This document shows positions 11,317 to 23,506 of a stretch of DNA of 64,000 nucleotides, one piece after another (position 1 is the first letter of the stretch; each line of letters opens with the position of its first letter). The position numbers and the translations under genes are program-made. The DNA comes from Isoetes taiwanensis. Taxonomy: Eukaryota > Streptophyta > Lycopodiopsida > Isoetales > Isoetaceae. Below the pieces are notes generated by a model that searched no databases, had not been told where the DNA came from, and saw only the letters and a list, made by a program, of their open reading frames with translations. The DNA lies in NCBI GenBank assembly GCA_021234155.1, contig JAJEKV010000130.1:1377455-1441454 (forward strand), read 5' to 3'.

Positions 11317-12714
11317 TGTGACGTCCCCCTCACCTGCATACGGTGCTAAACGTGACACAAACAGGGAGTTCTTCCCCCACACCAGCTCCACATGCCGACA
11401 TGTGGCCCTCCACATATCATCGCACCCGTGAACCAGTCCCGTGGGAAGAGTGAAGGTGTCATTCACCCCTCGCCTCCCCGTGGCCTACCTAGTCGCTGGA
11501 AGCGTAAAACATACATGTCGCAAGACACAACATATCCTCCATCCACCCGTATATGGTATATATCATGATATCGCAGACAGCGGGTCATCACATAAGGAAT
11601 CCTACCAAGGCTTAGATTTCAAGGGGTGACCGGACGGGCTTTGGGTTCTAGAGTTCATTGCGTGCATGTAATTCATGGCAATGGATTTGGCCGGGTATAA
11701 GAACATGGCAAGGGGTGTTCAATCCATCCGCCTCCCCTCCCGTGCACACTTTGGGTGAGTAGGGTCAAAGTGTTGACCTCGATCAGAGCTCACGGATGCA
11801 TAGCCGAAGGGCTATTCCTGGGTCTCATCCTCCCAGGCCCTCGATGGGGCAGGTAGGGATTACCCCTCCGTGAGATCTACATGCTGGGACCCACAAAGAC
11901 TATATAGCACTATGGCAGGCCACCCGCACATGGTAATCGACCGGAACAATCCACCGGAAAGAATGTACACCACTGGTCACGGGCCGCTTTTTGATACCAT
12001 GCCTTTGCCCACACCGAACCTCTGTACACCACCAAGCCATTAGGCTTGTCCCTAGTCACAATGATCCCCCTGAGGCTTTACACAATTGTGGGATCGCTCA
12101 AGAGTCAAACATGAACCTTCTTTGCCCGGGCCCCTTCCACCCACAACCGTGTGTGGCTCTTGTACACAAAGCCGGAATTCCTCTATAGTGCTAGAGAGGC
12201 TACCTAGGAGCATCAACCATGTTTTAGGGGCTCACCCCCTTCCCAATACAAGGAGTTCACCGATAGATCATCCAAATATTATCAATGTAAGAACTAAAGA
12301 ACTAGATCTAATCATAGAGTTAGGTTCTTATTAGTGTCCAGATCTAAGATCTAGATATCTATGGGCAATTTAATAGTCTAAAACCCCATTCGTATGACTA
12401 GAAGACGGTTTAAGCACAAACTGACCAAATACCGATCCTTGAGTGGTTTCTCCCACCTGAGTTCAACCATCCCCGCTTGAGCTGAGCGAATTGGGGAACT
12501 GGGATGCATGCCACCGCTACGATGCTCGGGAGGCTGCTTTGGCTCCCCCTCGGGCAGCCAAACCGAGCTCTAAAACCCTAAGGACTTAAAACTAGCAAGC
12601 TAGGGTTTTCCTACCCCAAATAGACATGGGGTTTAGGCTAGGGTTTCCAATTACCCATTTTGGCATGTGGAATAATTGAAAGGCCCCACTTGCCTTTTAA
12701 TGGCCAGGGTGGCA
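11317..12714 (-). repeat. 5' LTR of the gypsy element
   Basis: On the minus strand the LTR runs from TGCCACC (12714) to CGTCACA (11317), giving TG...CA ends and a length of about 1.4 kb. The primer site follows directly. It aligns with 83-1405. It should contain the promoter and polyadenylation signal of the element; I cannot place a TATA box with confidence. Confidence 0.8.
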
Positions 12715-15700
12715 AATCCAGTTGAAAATGTTTGTGTATGGGTGTTGCAAACTTTATTACTGTAATAATGGGATCAACTGCCTATCTTTACGGTAACTTT
12801 TTACTTTACGTTTCTATTTGTTTTTTATCAGATGAAATTCAAAAGCTACACAGTGATGAAAGCCTCTAAAATGAATTCTAGTTTTTCTGATTTGAATTTA
12901 AAATTTTTGTCACACCCTGGGGAGGGTAAGATCCCTCAAGGCCCGAAGAGGCCAAATTTTTTTTTTTTTTTTTTTAACACAATCATTAACATCCACATAT
13001 AATGGCAACCACCTGCCTGGCTGACATTCACATTGACACACTGGCTCACAACCATTTGCTCATCCCTGAACCCCTAGGCCTGCACATTCGCCACTCGGTG
13101 ATGTAGGCAACAGAACCCCAATCTTCAGATTTTGCACGCACGCAAATCAATACCATATAGTATCCCGCTTGAAATCTTATAGTATTTTCGTGAATCTTGT
13201 TAGCACAAAGATAGCAAATTTTGTACTCTGCCACCCCGCCAAACGAGGAAACCTTTACATACTGTAGATTAAGGAACAAAGTAAACAATATGCCTATCCA
13301 ATGCCTGCTCCTTTGAGTCATCACCTCCCCGGGGTGAATATGCACCAAACCAAAGGGGGTTTAAGGGGGATTTTAATCTAGTTCTGTGTTGGACCCAATG
13401 GTTGGTGTTAACTTAATTGTACCGGTAGTTATGTGTTGCCGTTAATGCCTTCAAATGGTTGTTATGTGTTGGTCGTTATGTCAGACTTAATTTCTTATAT
13501 GTTGATGTCAATGGGCTCATTTTAATTAGTTGGGACAGTTGATTATTCACAAAGCACAATGCCTACTGACTCATGTGCGAGTTTGGGTGCATTGGACATA
13601 CGTAGGGGGTAGCGGTTACGCTTTGGGGATTAACTCATAAATGAGCACCCCTGCCAACTTTGCCTTTATGGTGGGGCTTACTGATTGCCTGGCCCCGGGT
13701 CGAGGGAAAGATCTCCGTCACTCTGGCTGTACAAAATAGGGTTCCCGCCAATAGCTTTCACTCCGACCTCCGTATGAATCAGGCCTTGAGGAGGATCATC
13801 AGATGTCATTTTTCGCGGAAATTATTTGGAAATGGCGTAGGGTAAAGAATGATTCGCCCGAAGCGCCTTCTACGAGAAAAAAAAAAAAGGTTAGTTTAGG
13901 GTTTCTTGATATCCTTTCTTTCTTTAAGCCAAAAACTTAGTTCTTTCTTAATTTTCCTCTTGCATTTCAAGATGAAAGTGGCTACCTCACCGGTCGAGGT
14001 TAAGCTAAGCTCGAGGGCTATGTAATGAGGCGAGGATCCCAGACAATAACTTGGGATGAATGCCCTCGAAGATTTCCTGCGTATGGTCGAGCTTACCGAA
14101 GGAGGGAAAATCAAACTACACAAAGCCCGACTGAGCTTGCAAAGACCGGTTAGGGATTTGGCGTCGAAAGGTGTATGCAGTTTGGGATCAAGAACAAGGA
14201 AGCAAAGGGTTTATTTTGCAAAGAGCTTTTGCATGGCGTAAAAGCAAGACACGTACCAAAATATTTGTTAATCGGGGCAAGTTTGCATTTTACGAGTATG
14301 AACCAGCCAGAAAATGTTTAAAATCTGAGGATGTAGTGGGTCGACATGCTTAAAGAATATAAATGTGGGACTTGAAGCATTGCAAGATAGGGGCGGTACA
14401 TTTAAACTGAATTAAAAGCATGTCTTCTAGAGTCGCTGAGTCGCACAATGAGGTATGTAGGGTTGATGGCATGATTTCGCTTATGAAGATGCTTGCATGG
14501 CACTAGGGGATATTCAAAGAGCAAAAAGTTGCATTGTAGATTTCAGTTCTTTATTTCCGGAAGAAAGATGGAGCCCGAATGAACTTGCAAAAGGGGGTGA
14601 TGGTATGGGTTTATCTCTTTAACTATGGTAAGGAAAAAAGCATGATAGAGAAGAGGAGTGCCTTTCGGATCACGGGCACAAGACCTTGAGTTGCGCCTTG
14701 TCTTCTTGCCGACAACTCAACAAAGATTTTGAACGCCATTTCTAACTTGAACGGACTTGGATCTAGTACCTTCACAAGTCTTTGATCAAACCATGTGCGG
14801 TGAATGGACGGTTGTAGATGGGAAGGATGGATGCAAGGCCTGCATGCTTTCTTTTGACACAGTTTAGCTGGTGACATTAGATTGTGGACACTCATACCAT
14901 CTACTATGCTTCCAATTGTGCTTGGGAGAATTTGTGTTGTATAGTATGCAAGGCAACTATACCTACGTGGATTTACTAACACGTGGGATATGCAGATCAT
15001 ATCCCCATCCTTAAGAAGTTTCAGGGACAATGGCGGGGGGATGCATTCACGGTTTCAAGTGATTATGAAACTCCGACCAATGATGATAACAACATGAAAA
15101 GAAGGCCTATAACGAGCCATGACCAGTCCAATTTGGAAAAGGTAATTGCATTTTACATAATTGAATTAGAATGTAGAAGAATGTAAATTCTTTTAATTAA
15201 CATTTGTGCATTGTAGGAGCAAAAAAGAAGAGGAAGGTCACAGAGAACAAGTCGAGATTACATTAAAAACATGTTTGTTTGTTGTGTATGGATTCATGTG
15301 TAGAAGATGTTAATTGCTTTATTGATTTTGCAGATCCAAAGATCCCCAAAAACACCAAGAGTCCAAAGAAGGCCACTAACACCAAGAAATCCAAAGAAGG
15401 CCACCGCAATTTAAATGAATACAATACCGCTGATGGTCTTGCGATGATCGAGAAAGCAACACATTAGCTCAATCCCAAAAGCGAGTACCACAACATGCCC
15501 GAGAAGATGGGGTTGCTAAAGTATTAGATTTTGATGATGCCATGCCCACGCATTAAGTGTAAAGAAAGGGAAAAAGCATGCCTAGGAAGTGGAAGACTCC
15601 AAATAAGGAACTGATGGTATGAACCAATTACCATTACCATTACTAATGATATTGGTAAATTCTTGAATGCTTACTATTTTTTATTTTATTTTTTCGCCTT

Positions 15701-16840
15701 CCTTTACTACATCCCGGTTACAAAGCGTGTGGAAAAGAAGACCAAAAAAAGGAAGGAAAGTTAGAGCCGAGGGGAAAATTTGGATCATCAAAACGCGAGC
15801 TTTTGGGCGCATACTTTTGAACAAGAGCAGCGGAGGTTTGCCCCCGAGGCACAGAGGTAGCAGCTAGTGGTTTGGTTAACCGAGTTTGAACAAGAACAAA
15901 GCCGGGGTTTATTGAGCAATGAAGTTGAGGACGCGCATAAACAATCGTGTCTTGGTATAGAGCATTCAAATTTTGGTGCTAGTTGTGACTTCAGGTTTGT
16001 CAACCATGTCACGTATCCTGGTCTAGTTCAATACCGGTTGCTCGGGTGTTGTTAGCACTGCACATGCGGTTCCTTTGGTGCTAGCAGAGGTTTGTTGGGA
16101 TGCTTTTTTGTGCATAGAGTTAATCTATATGTAATCCACAAATAGATCAGACAAGCACAAAAGGATACCTCGCAGTTGATGAGGCTATTCGGGGGTTTGC
16201 AATGAAATACTAGGTGGTAAAGAAGTTGCTAAAGAAGGTGAGTCGGACACACGTACGGTGCTACAAATGTAAGAAGATCATATTACAAAAAGTGGTTCTT
16301 GCCGAGAAAGAACTGATGTTGGAGATGAAGAGGCAATGAAAGAAGATATGGATGTTGGAGAAAGTGAAGAAGCCGATGAAAATGAAGATGGTGATGAGAG
16401 TGAAGATGATGTGGACAGAAACACTTGGCCAATACTATGCTGCGGTAGTGAAGAAGAAGATGCATTAAATAATAGATGGGCAGGTTTGTTAATATTAGGT
16501 GTTAATATTTGGTGTTAATATTCGGTGACATGGGATGTATTCGAAGGTACGTTCGGTATGTATCATTTTGGAAACTTAAGTTATTCCTACAAAGAAATGT
16601 GTTATGTAATGACCAGTTTTGCAAGTTAACAAACCGCGGTTAACTTCATATATATTTTAACTTATATACCAGGTGGAAGAGATGTTGAATGTTCTTACAC
16701 TCTTCATCGATATTTTCAATGCTTTGCAATGTGATATTTGATATGAAATACAAACAGATTTTTGATATTTGTGCACACGCCTGGAACTTGATTGATTTTC
16801 CCGTGTTTTCTTGAATTCGGTCTTCGGCCCCCTCTGTTCC
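12715..16840. other. long stretch with no assignable gene
   Basis: I find no recognisable domain here. A run of about 18 T bases lies near 12958-12975, just after TGTCACACCCTGG, a phrase that often starts plant gypsy LTRs; one LTR edge is possible but unproven. Frames worth noting are a Lys-rich piece at 15331-15466 (DPKIPKNTKSPKKATNTKKS), a plus frame at 15867-16055, and an acidic piece at 16336-16430 rich in Glu and Asp. The 14623-15030 minus frame (135 codons) matches nothing I know. Pieces of an old transposon are the likeliest content. Confidence 0.35.
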
Positions 16841-17050
16841 AAATTCATGTAAATTCAAATTCATATAGCTCAAATTCATCTAAGTTTCAAATTCATCCCA
16901 GAAGTTCAAATTCATCTAAGTTCAAAATTCATCTAAGTTTAAAATTCATCTAAGTTCAAAAATTCATCTAAGTTTAAAATTCATCTAAGTTCAAATACAT
17001 CTAAGTTCAAATACATCTCATCTAAGTTCAAATTCATCTAAGTTCAAAAA
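16841..17050. repeat. AT-rich minisatellite, unit about 18 bases
   Basis: About eleven tandem copies of a unit close to AAATTCATCTAAGTTCA are visible, with small changes (TTTAAAATTCATCTAAG, AAATACATCTAAG) and one partial copy. The array sits just left of a second short array. Confidence 0.85.
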
Positions 17051-17181
17051 GCGCAAGGAAATATTCGCAATGAATATTCCCAAGGTAAGACCCTTATGGA
17101 ATCTAGAACTCAGAAACTTGTAAGGGAATATTCCATGGGTACCTTTGTCAAGGAAATATTCCCCTGAATATTCCAGGTATT

Positions 17182-17272
17182 ACCCCAAGCACCCCCAAGC
17201 ATCTCGAAAGCACCCCAAGCACCTCAAAGCACCCCCAAGCACCTCGAGAAAGCACCCCAAGCATCCCAGGAT
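17182..17272. repeat. AAGCACCCC short tandem array
   Basis: The sequence repeats CCCCAAGCA and AAAGCACCCCAAGCACCT about six times. Directly to its left (17055-17180) are several GAATATTC palindromes. Two related words, taagcaccc and aagcacccc, recur at 21121-21143 on the far side of the transposase-like pseudogene, in the same orientation. The two sites could be subterminal repeats of that element, but they are not inverted. Confidence 0.7.
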
Positions 17273-17409
17273 ATCTTAGTACAAAGAAATGATCATCTTC
17301 GGTACAACAAATTTGATTTGAGATACAAGGGGATATGGAGACAAGGTAAATTTTTGTATTACGGATCAATTCTTTACAAGTTACATTCATCATTTTTACA
17401 AGTTACAAG

Positions 17410-17765
17410 TTAAGAAATCATCTAAGATTTCTTGAAGTCCTTTTAGCCGCAGATTTTTGGAAACTTCGACATCACATTTGTTCCATCGAGTCCGCTTTTG
17501 GACTTACTTTTAGCACCGGATTTTTGGCAACCGCAGACATCACATCAGCTTCTGAATCGTGATTCTTGATGTACTTTTAGCACAATTTCTTAGAAACTAG
17601 CGGACATCACATTTGTTGCCGAAACCCTTTTTGGACTCCTACTTTAGCACCAGTTTCTTTCGCAACCGCAGACATCACATCGCCTTTCTGCATTCTTGGA
17701 TGTACTTTTAGCACCAGATTCTTGAAACCGTGAGACATCACATTTGCTTCGAAGTCCGGCCGGAG
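17410..17765 (-). repeat. coding-type tandem repeat, about 65-base unit
   Basis: About five units share CTTTTAGCACC, then GATTTTTGG or a variant, then CGCAGACATCACAT. Read on the minus strand they give a repeated peptide of about 22 residues with a CDVCGC-type cysteine motif and a basic SGAKSTSK or SGAKSKSK motif, some units being broken by stops. The array follows the end of the transposase-like frame (17644-17931) and extends it. It may be a repeated C-terminal tail of that protein or a later expansion of its last exon. Confidence 0.6.
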
Positions 17766-20640
17766 GTAAACAATTAATTATTTGCTCGTATGCTTCTTCG
17801 GACAACTTATACATGTTTTCCTCGTCGACAACATCTTTGCAATTCAACTTTGACAGCAATAACAAGATGAGAATAGTTGCGATTAATGCGGCTTGTTTAC
17901 CGTAGTTCATATTTTTTTTGTCGGACCTCAACTCATAGTACTTCCAGCCAATGATGTGCTCTCTTACACTGAATTTTGCACCCCAGCCATCTACAAAAAG
18001 CCGTTTCTACTATATGCATGGCCTCAAGCACTTTTTACTAGCCAAAATCATACTTGTTTTTTGTACAGGTTCGCTAACAATGGCAAAGTTGTCACCCTCG
18101 CTCTATGAGGCTAGCTTTCCAATCGATTGTCACCCCTCAAACCGCACATGCTCAATTATATCTTCGATCCACCTCCTTTGGTTTGAGTTCGAGAATAGAC
18201 AAAGGCACACGTTTCTTATCAAATTCACACAACTCTTACATAGACCCTTCCAAAGATGCATCACAAAACATGAAAGTTTTTGTGTGCCATCATAACAGCC
18301 CTTTCTTTACAAAAGGTCTGATCATGTGAACTTTTTTTCGTCCTTTTAAAGTGTCAGTGTCATACGATAGACCTGTCTACTTCTCAAGTCCGATAAGCCA
18401 AAAGTTCCTACAAAAGCATGCAAAATGAGAACACCTTTTTGAATAGTAAAAAATGTGGCGAGAAGAAATGTGTGTAAATTGATAGAATTATAGTCTTTAC
18501 TTTCCCTTTTCACTAAAGTACCTACTCAGTAGAAAAAGTCTGACATCTTCTGCATTTCTTAGTGGTGTGGAATTTCTTTTCAAAGATCTCACTTGTAAGA
18601 ACTCTTTTGATCCTTTGCCCGCACCATCGTGCTTTCGCCTTTTCCATGAGCTGAGGGGCAAAGAAGTGCCAAGTTATCTTGATGCCTCTCATCCGAAAAA
18701 ATACCGCCTAAATAATAAAATGCTCTTGGCGATTTGGTGAAAGCACACATCCATCCGGCCGAAAACATGGTTATCAACTTCTATATTTCCAGCTTTAAAG
18801 AGCATCACTATGCCTTTGCAAACAATCTTGCACAAATAAGCAATCATGGTCCCTATCATGGAGATGTAGAAATTTGTTTTCCTTCACAATCTTCCCGTCA
18901 CCAACAACCAGGTTTGCCTTCTCACCATCTTTTGCATGTCTATATGTTATGTGCACTAGAAGCGTGCCCGGTCATTTTCTCAATGGAGGGTTTGTATTTC
19001 TGCTTCCGTATCTTAAAGGTATAGTTTCTGCAAAATCAATGACATGTACCATTGTACCCGGAGGGAATGTTTGCAAGCGGTCTTTGAACTTTTCAGCCTG
19101 CCATCTAGCGGTGTAGTTGTGAGGAATAAAGCGCTTAATAACACTCTTGGCATGCACAAAAACTCTTCTTGCGGAAGTGGGATTTGTAAACTAGCTTCAT
19201 AACATCCTTGGTTTTGGCTGTCCCACCTTTTTAATGAAGGTCTCCTGCACCTAAACAATGTACAAGCAAGGAAGAGCACATGTCAACCACAAACAATGGC
19301 ATATATGTTGCTAATAAAAAGTGAGTCACCTTTTCAAAGTTCTTCCATTCCACCTTTGCCATGTGGCTGGCCTCTAAAGGACAAAGTTGGAACTTTTAAT
19401 TCCACAATCTGCACATGACATCCTAAGGCATGCATCTTTGTACAACTCCACATTCTCATTCTTTTCACATAAGAAACTTTTCCACAAAACGCTTGTGTTT
19501 GCAAAGACATGGTTCCTTGCTTGACAAGTGGGACCAACACCACATACCTTACATTGACAAATCACATTGTTCACCATGCACATTCTTGTCCCTTCTAATG
19601 CTATTCGAGCACCTTACACATACTCCATTCTCATGTGATAGATGCAACAACAAGTCTCTCTTTCGTTTAACCTCCTCACAAACTTTGGCTTCAAAGCTTC
19701 AAAAAGTCTCAATCCAATGCAAATCTCTGGATGTGCTTTTTTGAACCTTTCAAAGAATGTGACCTGCAAGTACCACAATATTTAGCAAGATGAATATGAA
19801 TATACTAGGATTACTTACTCATTTTTTCTGAATTGAATATGAATCCTAAGATTACTTACTTGTGGTTCTTCCAGAAAATGAATTGCATGCATCGAGTAAG
19901 GCTTCTGTTCCTTTCTTCCATTGGGTGTTCTTCTCAACTTGATAACTTGTCTCTTGTTAGGAGACACCCGAGTGTTATTTGTCCAAAACTGAACTATGTT
20001 TTCTCTATCTTCATCACTCAACCTGTCAGATCTTTCCTTACGTTTGAACATACTCCAAGGGCCTCCAGTTTCTGCTAGATTTCTCTTATCAATAGCTGCA
20101 TAAACTGTTTTTCTTCTCAAGTTTAAGACCTCACAAACCTTGCTTCTGCTGCACCCTTCTTTCAAAGCCATCATGATAGTGGATGATCTTGCATTGCAAA
20201 TGTCCCCTTTCTTTTTTTTTTTTTTGTTGGTGGCCAGAGTGTCTTTAACACTCTCAACAACATGTTTCATTGCAGTAACCTCTTTCTTTCCTAGCATCTT
20301 GAATTCTGGTAGTGCTTCAGCAGCTCGTGCAATGACCTCCTCTCTGTCCTTAGGAATCATGTTTTTGCATCTTTTTTCTATGAATTCGACTATGATCCTG
20401 GCTTCTAACCTGTTTCACCCTCAAAGAAAGCCTTCTTTTCTTTTTTGCTCTGCTAAAGAATTCAATCTAATCTTTTCGGCTCTCCTTCTCCTTTGGTCTC
20501 TTCTCTCTTTGGTGACCATAATTTTTTCTTGTTGTACTTTGCCGGGGACATGCAACAACCTACGGTTTCTTGTGCTTTGGAGAACATGGGGAATTTTGTG
20601 TAGAAACATGCCTCCCTTGCTTAATTGGCGTCTGCAGGCG
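17644..20640 (-). pseudogene. transposase-like gene of the DFAE(N)/HGKG type, broken
   Basis: Minus-strand pieces appear in this order. A basic N-terminus (20421-20609, KERRDQRRRRAEKIRL) comes first. A 181-codon frame (19815-20360) has a helix-turn-helix-like SRSKVCEVLNLRRKTVYAAI and ends at a GTAAGT donor. A piece at about 19553-19772 has LRLFEALKPKFVRRL and ETCCCIYH. A cysteine cluster (19374-19583) has CADCG. DFAE follows FPPGTMVHVI (18972-19157). HDCLFVQDCL lies near 18810-18860, then a segment with HGKGE (18589-18777) and GWKYYEL with a hydrophobic C-terminal part (17760-17990). I recall this motif order from repeated 'uncharacterized' proteins in invertebrates and some plants; the conserved acidic residues suggest a DDE/DDD nuclease, which is inference. 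Stops and frameshifts interrupt it. Confidence 0.6.
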
Positions 20641-21032
20641 GGGGTGAAGTCTCATATACCTTGTTTTCCCCTTGCAAGCTGTGATGGACTCTCAATTTCT
20701 GGCCTTCCCCCATCAATGGAATCATCATATTGACTTCCAAGAGATTTGTTTGGCGGTAGTAATTCAAATCCACTCCCAAAGATTCTCACTGCCAAATCCA
20801 AATCCTGCCCCCAGAAATTTAGCTTCATACTCTGCAACAAGAGAATCAAAGTCCATGCCATGCAACAAAATGCACTCTCACGGAAAAGAAGGAGTGAAGA
20901 AAAATTCCAGGCAAGAACCAAGCAAAAGACATGGTTACCCCGCCCATTTTTGCCAAGAATGACTCCCCGCTGCTTTTCGAAATCAAAATGGAGCTCCCCT
21001 CCCTTCCCGAGCAGCAGGAGATCCGGCGCCAC
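20641..21032 (-). other. possible 5' exon region of the transposase-like gene
   Basis: A 126-codon minus frame (20652-21032) lies directly upstream of the pseudogene and contains GFELLPPNKSLGSQYDDSID. It ends in a stop just before the next basic piece. It could be a first exon or 5' leader; I recognise no domain. Confidence 0.3.
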
Positions 21033-21888
21033 TAATTTCGTCTAATTATGATTAAGAAAAAATTAAAGAAAATGTTAACTACCCGTCAAAAAACAGCGAT
21101 GCCAAATTTTTAAAAACACCCTAAGCACCCACAAAGCACCCCGATGTCGCGACATGAATTTCTATAACTTTTATTATGTATGTTCTAACAGTTTGGAGCA
21201 ACTCTTTGTTGTTTGAGGTGTAACAGTTTTGAAGAAAATTCATTTCTAGCTTTCTACTGAAATATTGATGTAACTTGAGGGATTTTTTCCATAACACGCG
21301 GGAAGCAATGGTGATTGTCCTGCATTTAATTATCTTGTTTTTTAAAATGGGAAGGTGTTGGTATGTGTGCCGGAAGGCCGCATATGCAGACGCATCGGCG
21401 TTCCCTTCTCCCCTGCGGGACGCAAATGCAACAAACTCTCCCTTTGACGGCAATGCAAGCCGCATTGCTTAGGGTTTTAGGTTTAGCGGCAAATTGGTCT
21501 TCTTGCTATGTTCTTCATTGCTTTAGAAAGGAGGAAATGCGCCATAGCCACTCCACAAACCGGCCATATCCGTGGAGCCCCGGCTGAGCTCGGCTGTAGA
21601 TGGACCCTATATTCGAAGTCATTACCTTCCCCATATTCGAAGTCGTCTTCTCCAGCAAAGCTTCACATCACCTTCATAGAGCAGCTCGCTTCAGCATCTT
21701 CCTACATTTTTTTAGGTTCTCCATTTTGTTGGCCTTTCTCTGGGCAGCAGTGGTATAAGAAAATATTCATTGGAGCCTAGCTGAGCTCGGCTGCCAGAGG
21801 ATCCCCATGTTCGAAGTCATTTCTTTCGGCAAATCTTCACATCATTTTCATACAGCAGCTCACTTCAACATTTTAATGTCTTACAATT
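21033..21888. other. no assignable gene
   Basis: The stretch carries a TGTCGCGACA palindrome (21145-21154), a block near 21345-21400 with the wording gggaaggtgttgg...gccgcatatgcag that recurs in altered form near 60650 and 62190, and a partial early copy (about 21710-21760) of the segment duplicated at 21889 and 23507. The recurring block may mark a small mobile element. Confidence 0.35.
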
Positions 21889-22678
21889 TTTTGAGTTCTC
21901 GATTTCGTTGATCTTTCTATTTGCAGCAGTGGTATAAGAAACTGCTGAAGAATCTTCTTTGTTTCTTGATATATTTGTGCCCAACAGGTACGTTTGCATA
22001 CTAGCATGAATACAATCTGCTTGATGCCAAAAAGTGGAAGCCGGCTATGTTGGAGCTGGCCGTTCTGTTCAGAGATGGTATTTTCGGCCTGTTGAATAAG
22101 ATTTCAAACATTTCTGGCTTTTGTGGCTTCGAATCATATATGCATCTCACTTTTGATAAGCTGCTATCACTGAACGAGTGATGATGGCAATGCACAAAAG
22201 GACTTTTTCCTTAGTCCGTAGATTTTTGGTAAAACATTTGGTTGCTTCTATAGACTGGCAGATTAAGACCTCTCATCATTCATCTATTCACTATTTCAAG
22301 GTAATTAATCAGAAGACTAATCTATTGCAGATTCATTACATATTCGTCTGGCCTTTTGAGACCATTTTTGTGTGCATATGTGCAGAGCTTTAGGAATTTG
22401 CACTCCAACCAGGCAAACGAAGAGGAGGTATAATCTCGGCTCTATATTTTGTAAGGAACTTGAGTGGAGGTATTGTGTGATCCATCAGCAACTTTAGCTT
22501 CTGCTTTGCATTTTCGAATGAGCTTGGACGCCTTATTTTTGCTTGACTGTTTTGCATAAACTTTGTGAGTAGGGCTTCATTACCTAAGCACTTAAGTCAT
22601 CTTTTTTCCATAGCCCAAAGAAAAAGCAGCCCAAAGAGGCACCATGGATTTTTGTTTCTGCCGCAAGTTTTGAAGCAA
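21889..22678 (+). repeat. direct duplication copy A with exon-like pieces
   Basis: This segment is repeated nearly in full at 23507-24294. It holds exon-like sequence: TTTGCAG precedes a frame reading QWYKKLLKNLLCFLIYLCPT (about 21927-21987), closed by a GT donor. A second piece (about 22008-22112) reads EYNLLDAKKWKPAMLELAVL and then FRDGIFGLLNK. I cannot name the gene. Its position upstream of a Helitron 3' end suggests gene fragments captured by that Helitron. In this copy CTG and CAG words look normal, whereas in copy B many are changed. Confidence 0.65.
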
Positions 22679-22689
22679 TTATAGATTAG

Positions 22690-23100
22690 GCTACCCATCC
22701 GACTTGGTCGGGTCTTTGGCACGCCGTTGTTGGCTTCCCACCCGACTTGGTTGTGTTTGGCTCCCCACTCGACTCGGTGGTGTTTGGTTCGGTTAGTTGG
22801 CTGCCCACCCGACTTGGTGGCTCTGTCGGTTAGTTTGGCTACCCAACCGACTTGGTGGTGTTTGGCCCCCGCATCCGACTTGGTGGTGGTTGGCTGCCCA
22901 CCGACCGGGTGCCCACTTCGACTTGATGGCTCGCCGGCCACCCATCCGACTTGGCGAGGACTTGGATCGCCGTTGTTGTCTCCCCACCGAGCTTGGTCAA
23001 GTCGTGTGGTCTAATCGATCATCTTGGCTACCCACACGACTTGGTGGTGTTTGGCTGGGTGGTTGGCTGGTCGTTTTGGCTGGGTGGTTGGCTGGTCGTG
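22690..23100. repeat. GC-rich minisatellite (CCGACTTGGTGG)
   Basis: About ten to twelve imperfect copies of a unit near GGCTGCCCACCCGACTTGG followed by TGGTGTTT occur, with unit length about 30-35 bases. The array ends in GGCTGGGTGGTTGGCTGGTCG doublets. It separates the two copies of the exon-bearing duplication. Confidence 0.8.
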
Positions 23101-23506
23101 CTGCTGACGTGTCAGGTCCCCTGTTATCAGCCATAGCCCCCCCTATCAGCCATGGCGGCGCGACGGGGCCTAGAGTCGCCGGTCCGTCCCCGCGAAGGCA
23201 AACGCTGGACCGGGCGAGGGCAAGGGCGCATTGCTGACGTGGAAACCATCTCGGCACGCCATCCAACACCCGTGATGACATGTCAGGCCCCCGTTATCAG
23301 CCAAAACCCCCAAGTATCAGCCCGAGGCATGCGCTGATGGGCCTAGAAACGCCGGGCGGTCGGAACGAAGTCTTTAACCAATGGGCGGGGCGCATTGCCG
23401 ACGTGGAAACCATCTCGCACGCATGGCCCAAGGCCGATGGATGATGTGTCACCCCGTTATCAGCCAAGTACCCCGTTATCAGCCGAGTATGCATACCGGG
23501 CCTAGA
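23100..23506. repeat. three-copy tandem repeat with GTTATCAGCC
   Basis: Three units of about 130-180 bases each carry a GCTGACGTG or GATGACATG phrase, a TGTCAGG or TGTCACC phrase, and two TATCAGCC boxes about 20 bases apart, then GGGCCTAGA. Units start near 23101, 23268 and 23440. GTGGAAACCATCTCG is shared between the first two junctions. The unit looks like a satellite rather than a gene. Confidence 0.75.

Noticed and set aside
16841..17272. Short repeats considered as a CRISPR array
   Set aside because: Units are contiguous and variable with no unique spacers of constant length, and the setting is a plant nuclear genome.
17184..21143. AAGCACCC motifs at both sides as terminal inverted repeats of the transposase-like element
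   Set aside because: The two sites are in the same orientation, not inverted, so they cannot be terminal inverted repeats as seen.
22597..23281. Gly/Arg-rich and Trp-containing frames across the minisatellites
   Set aside because: They follow the repeat unit on both strands and show no start context or domain.
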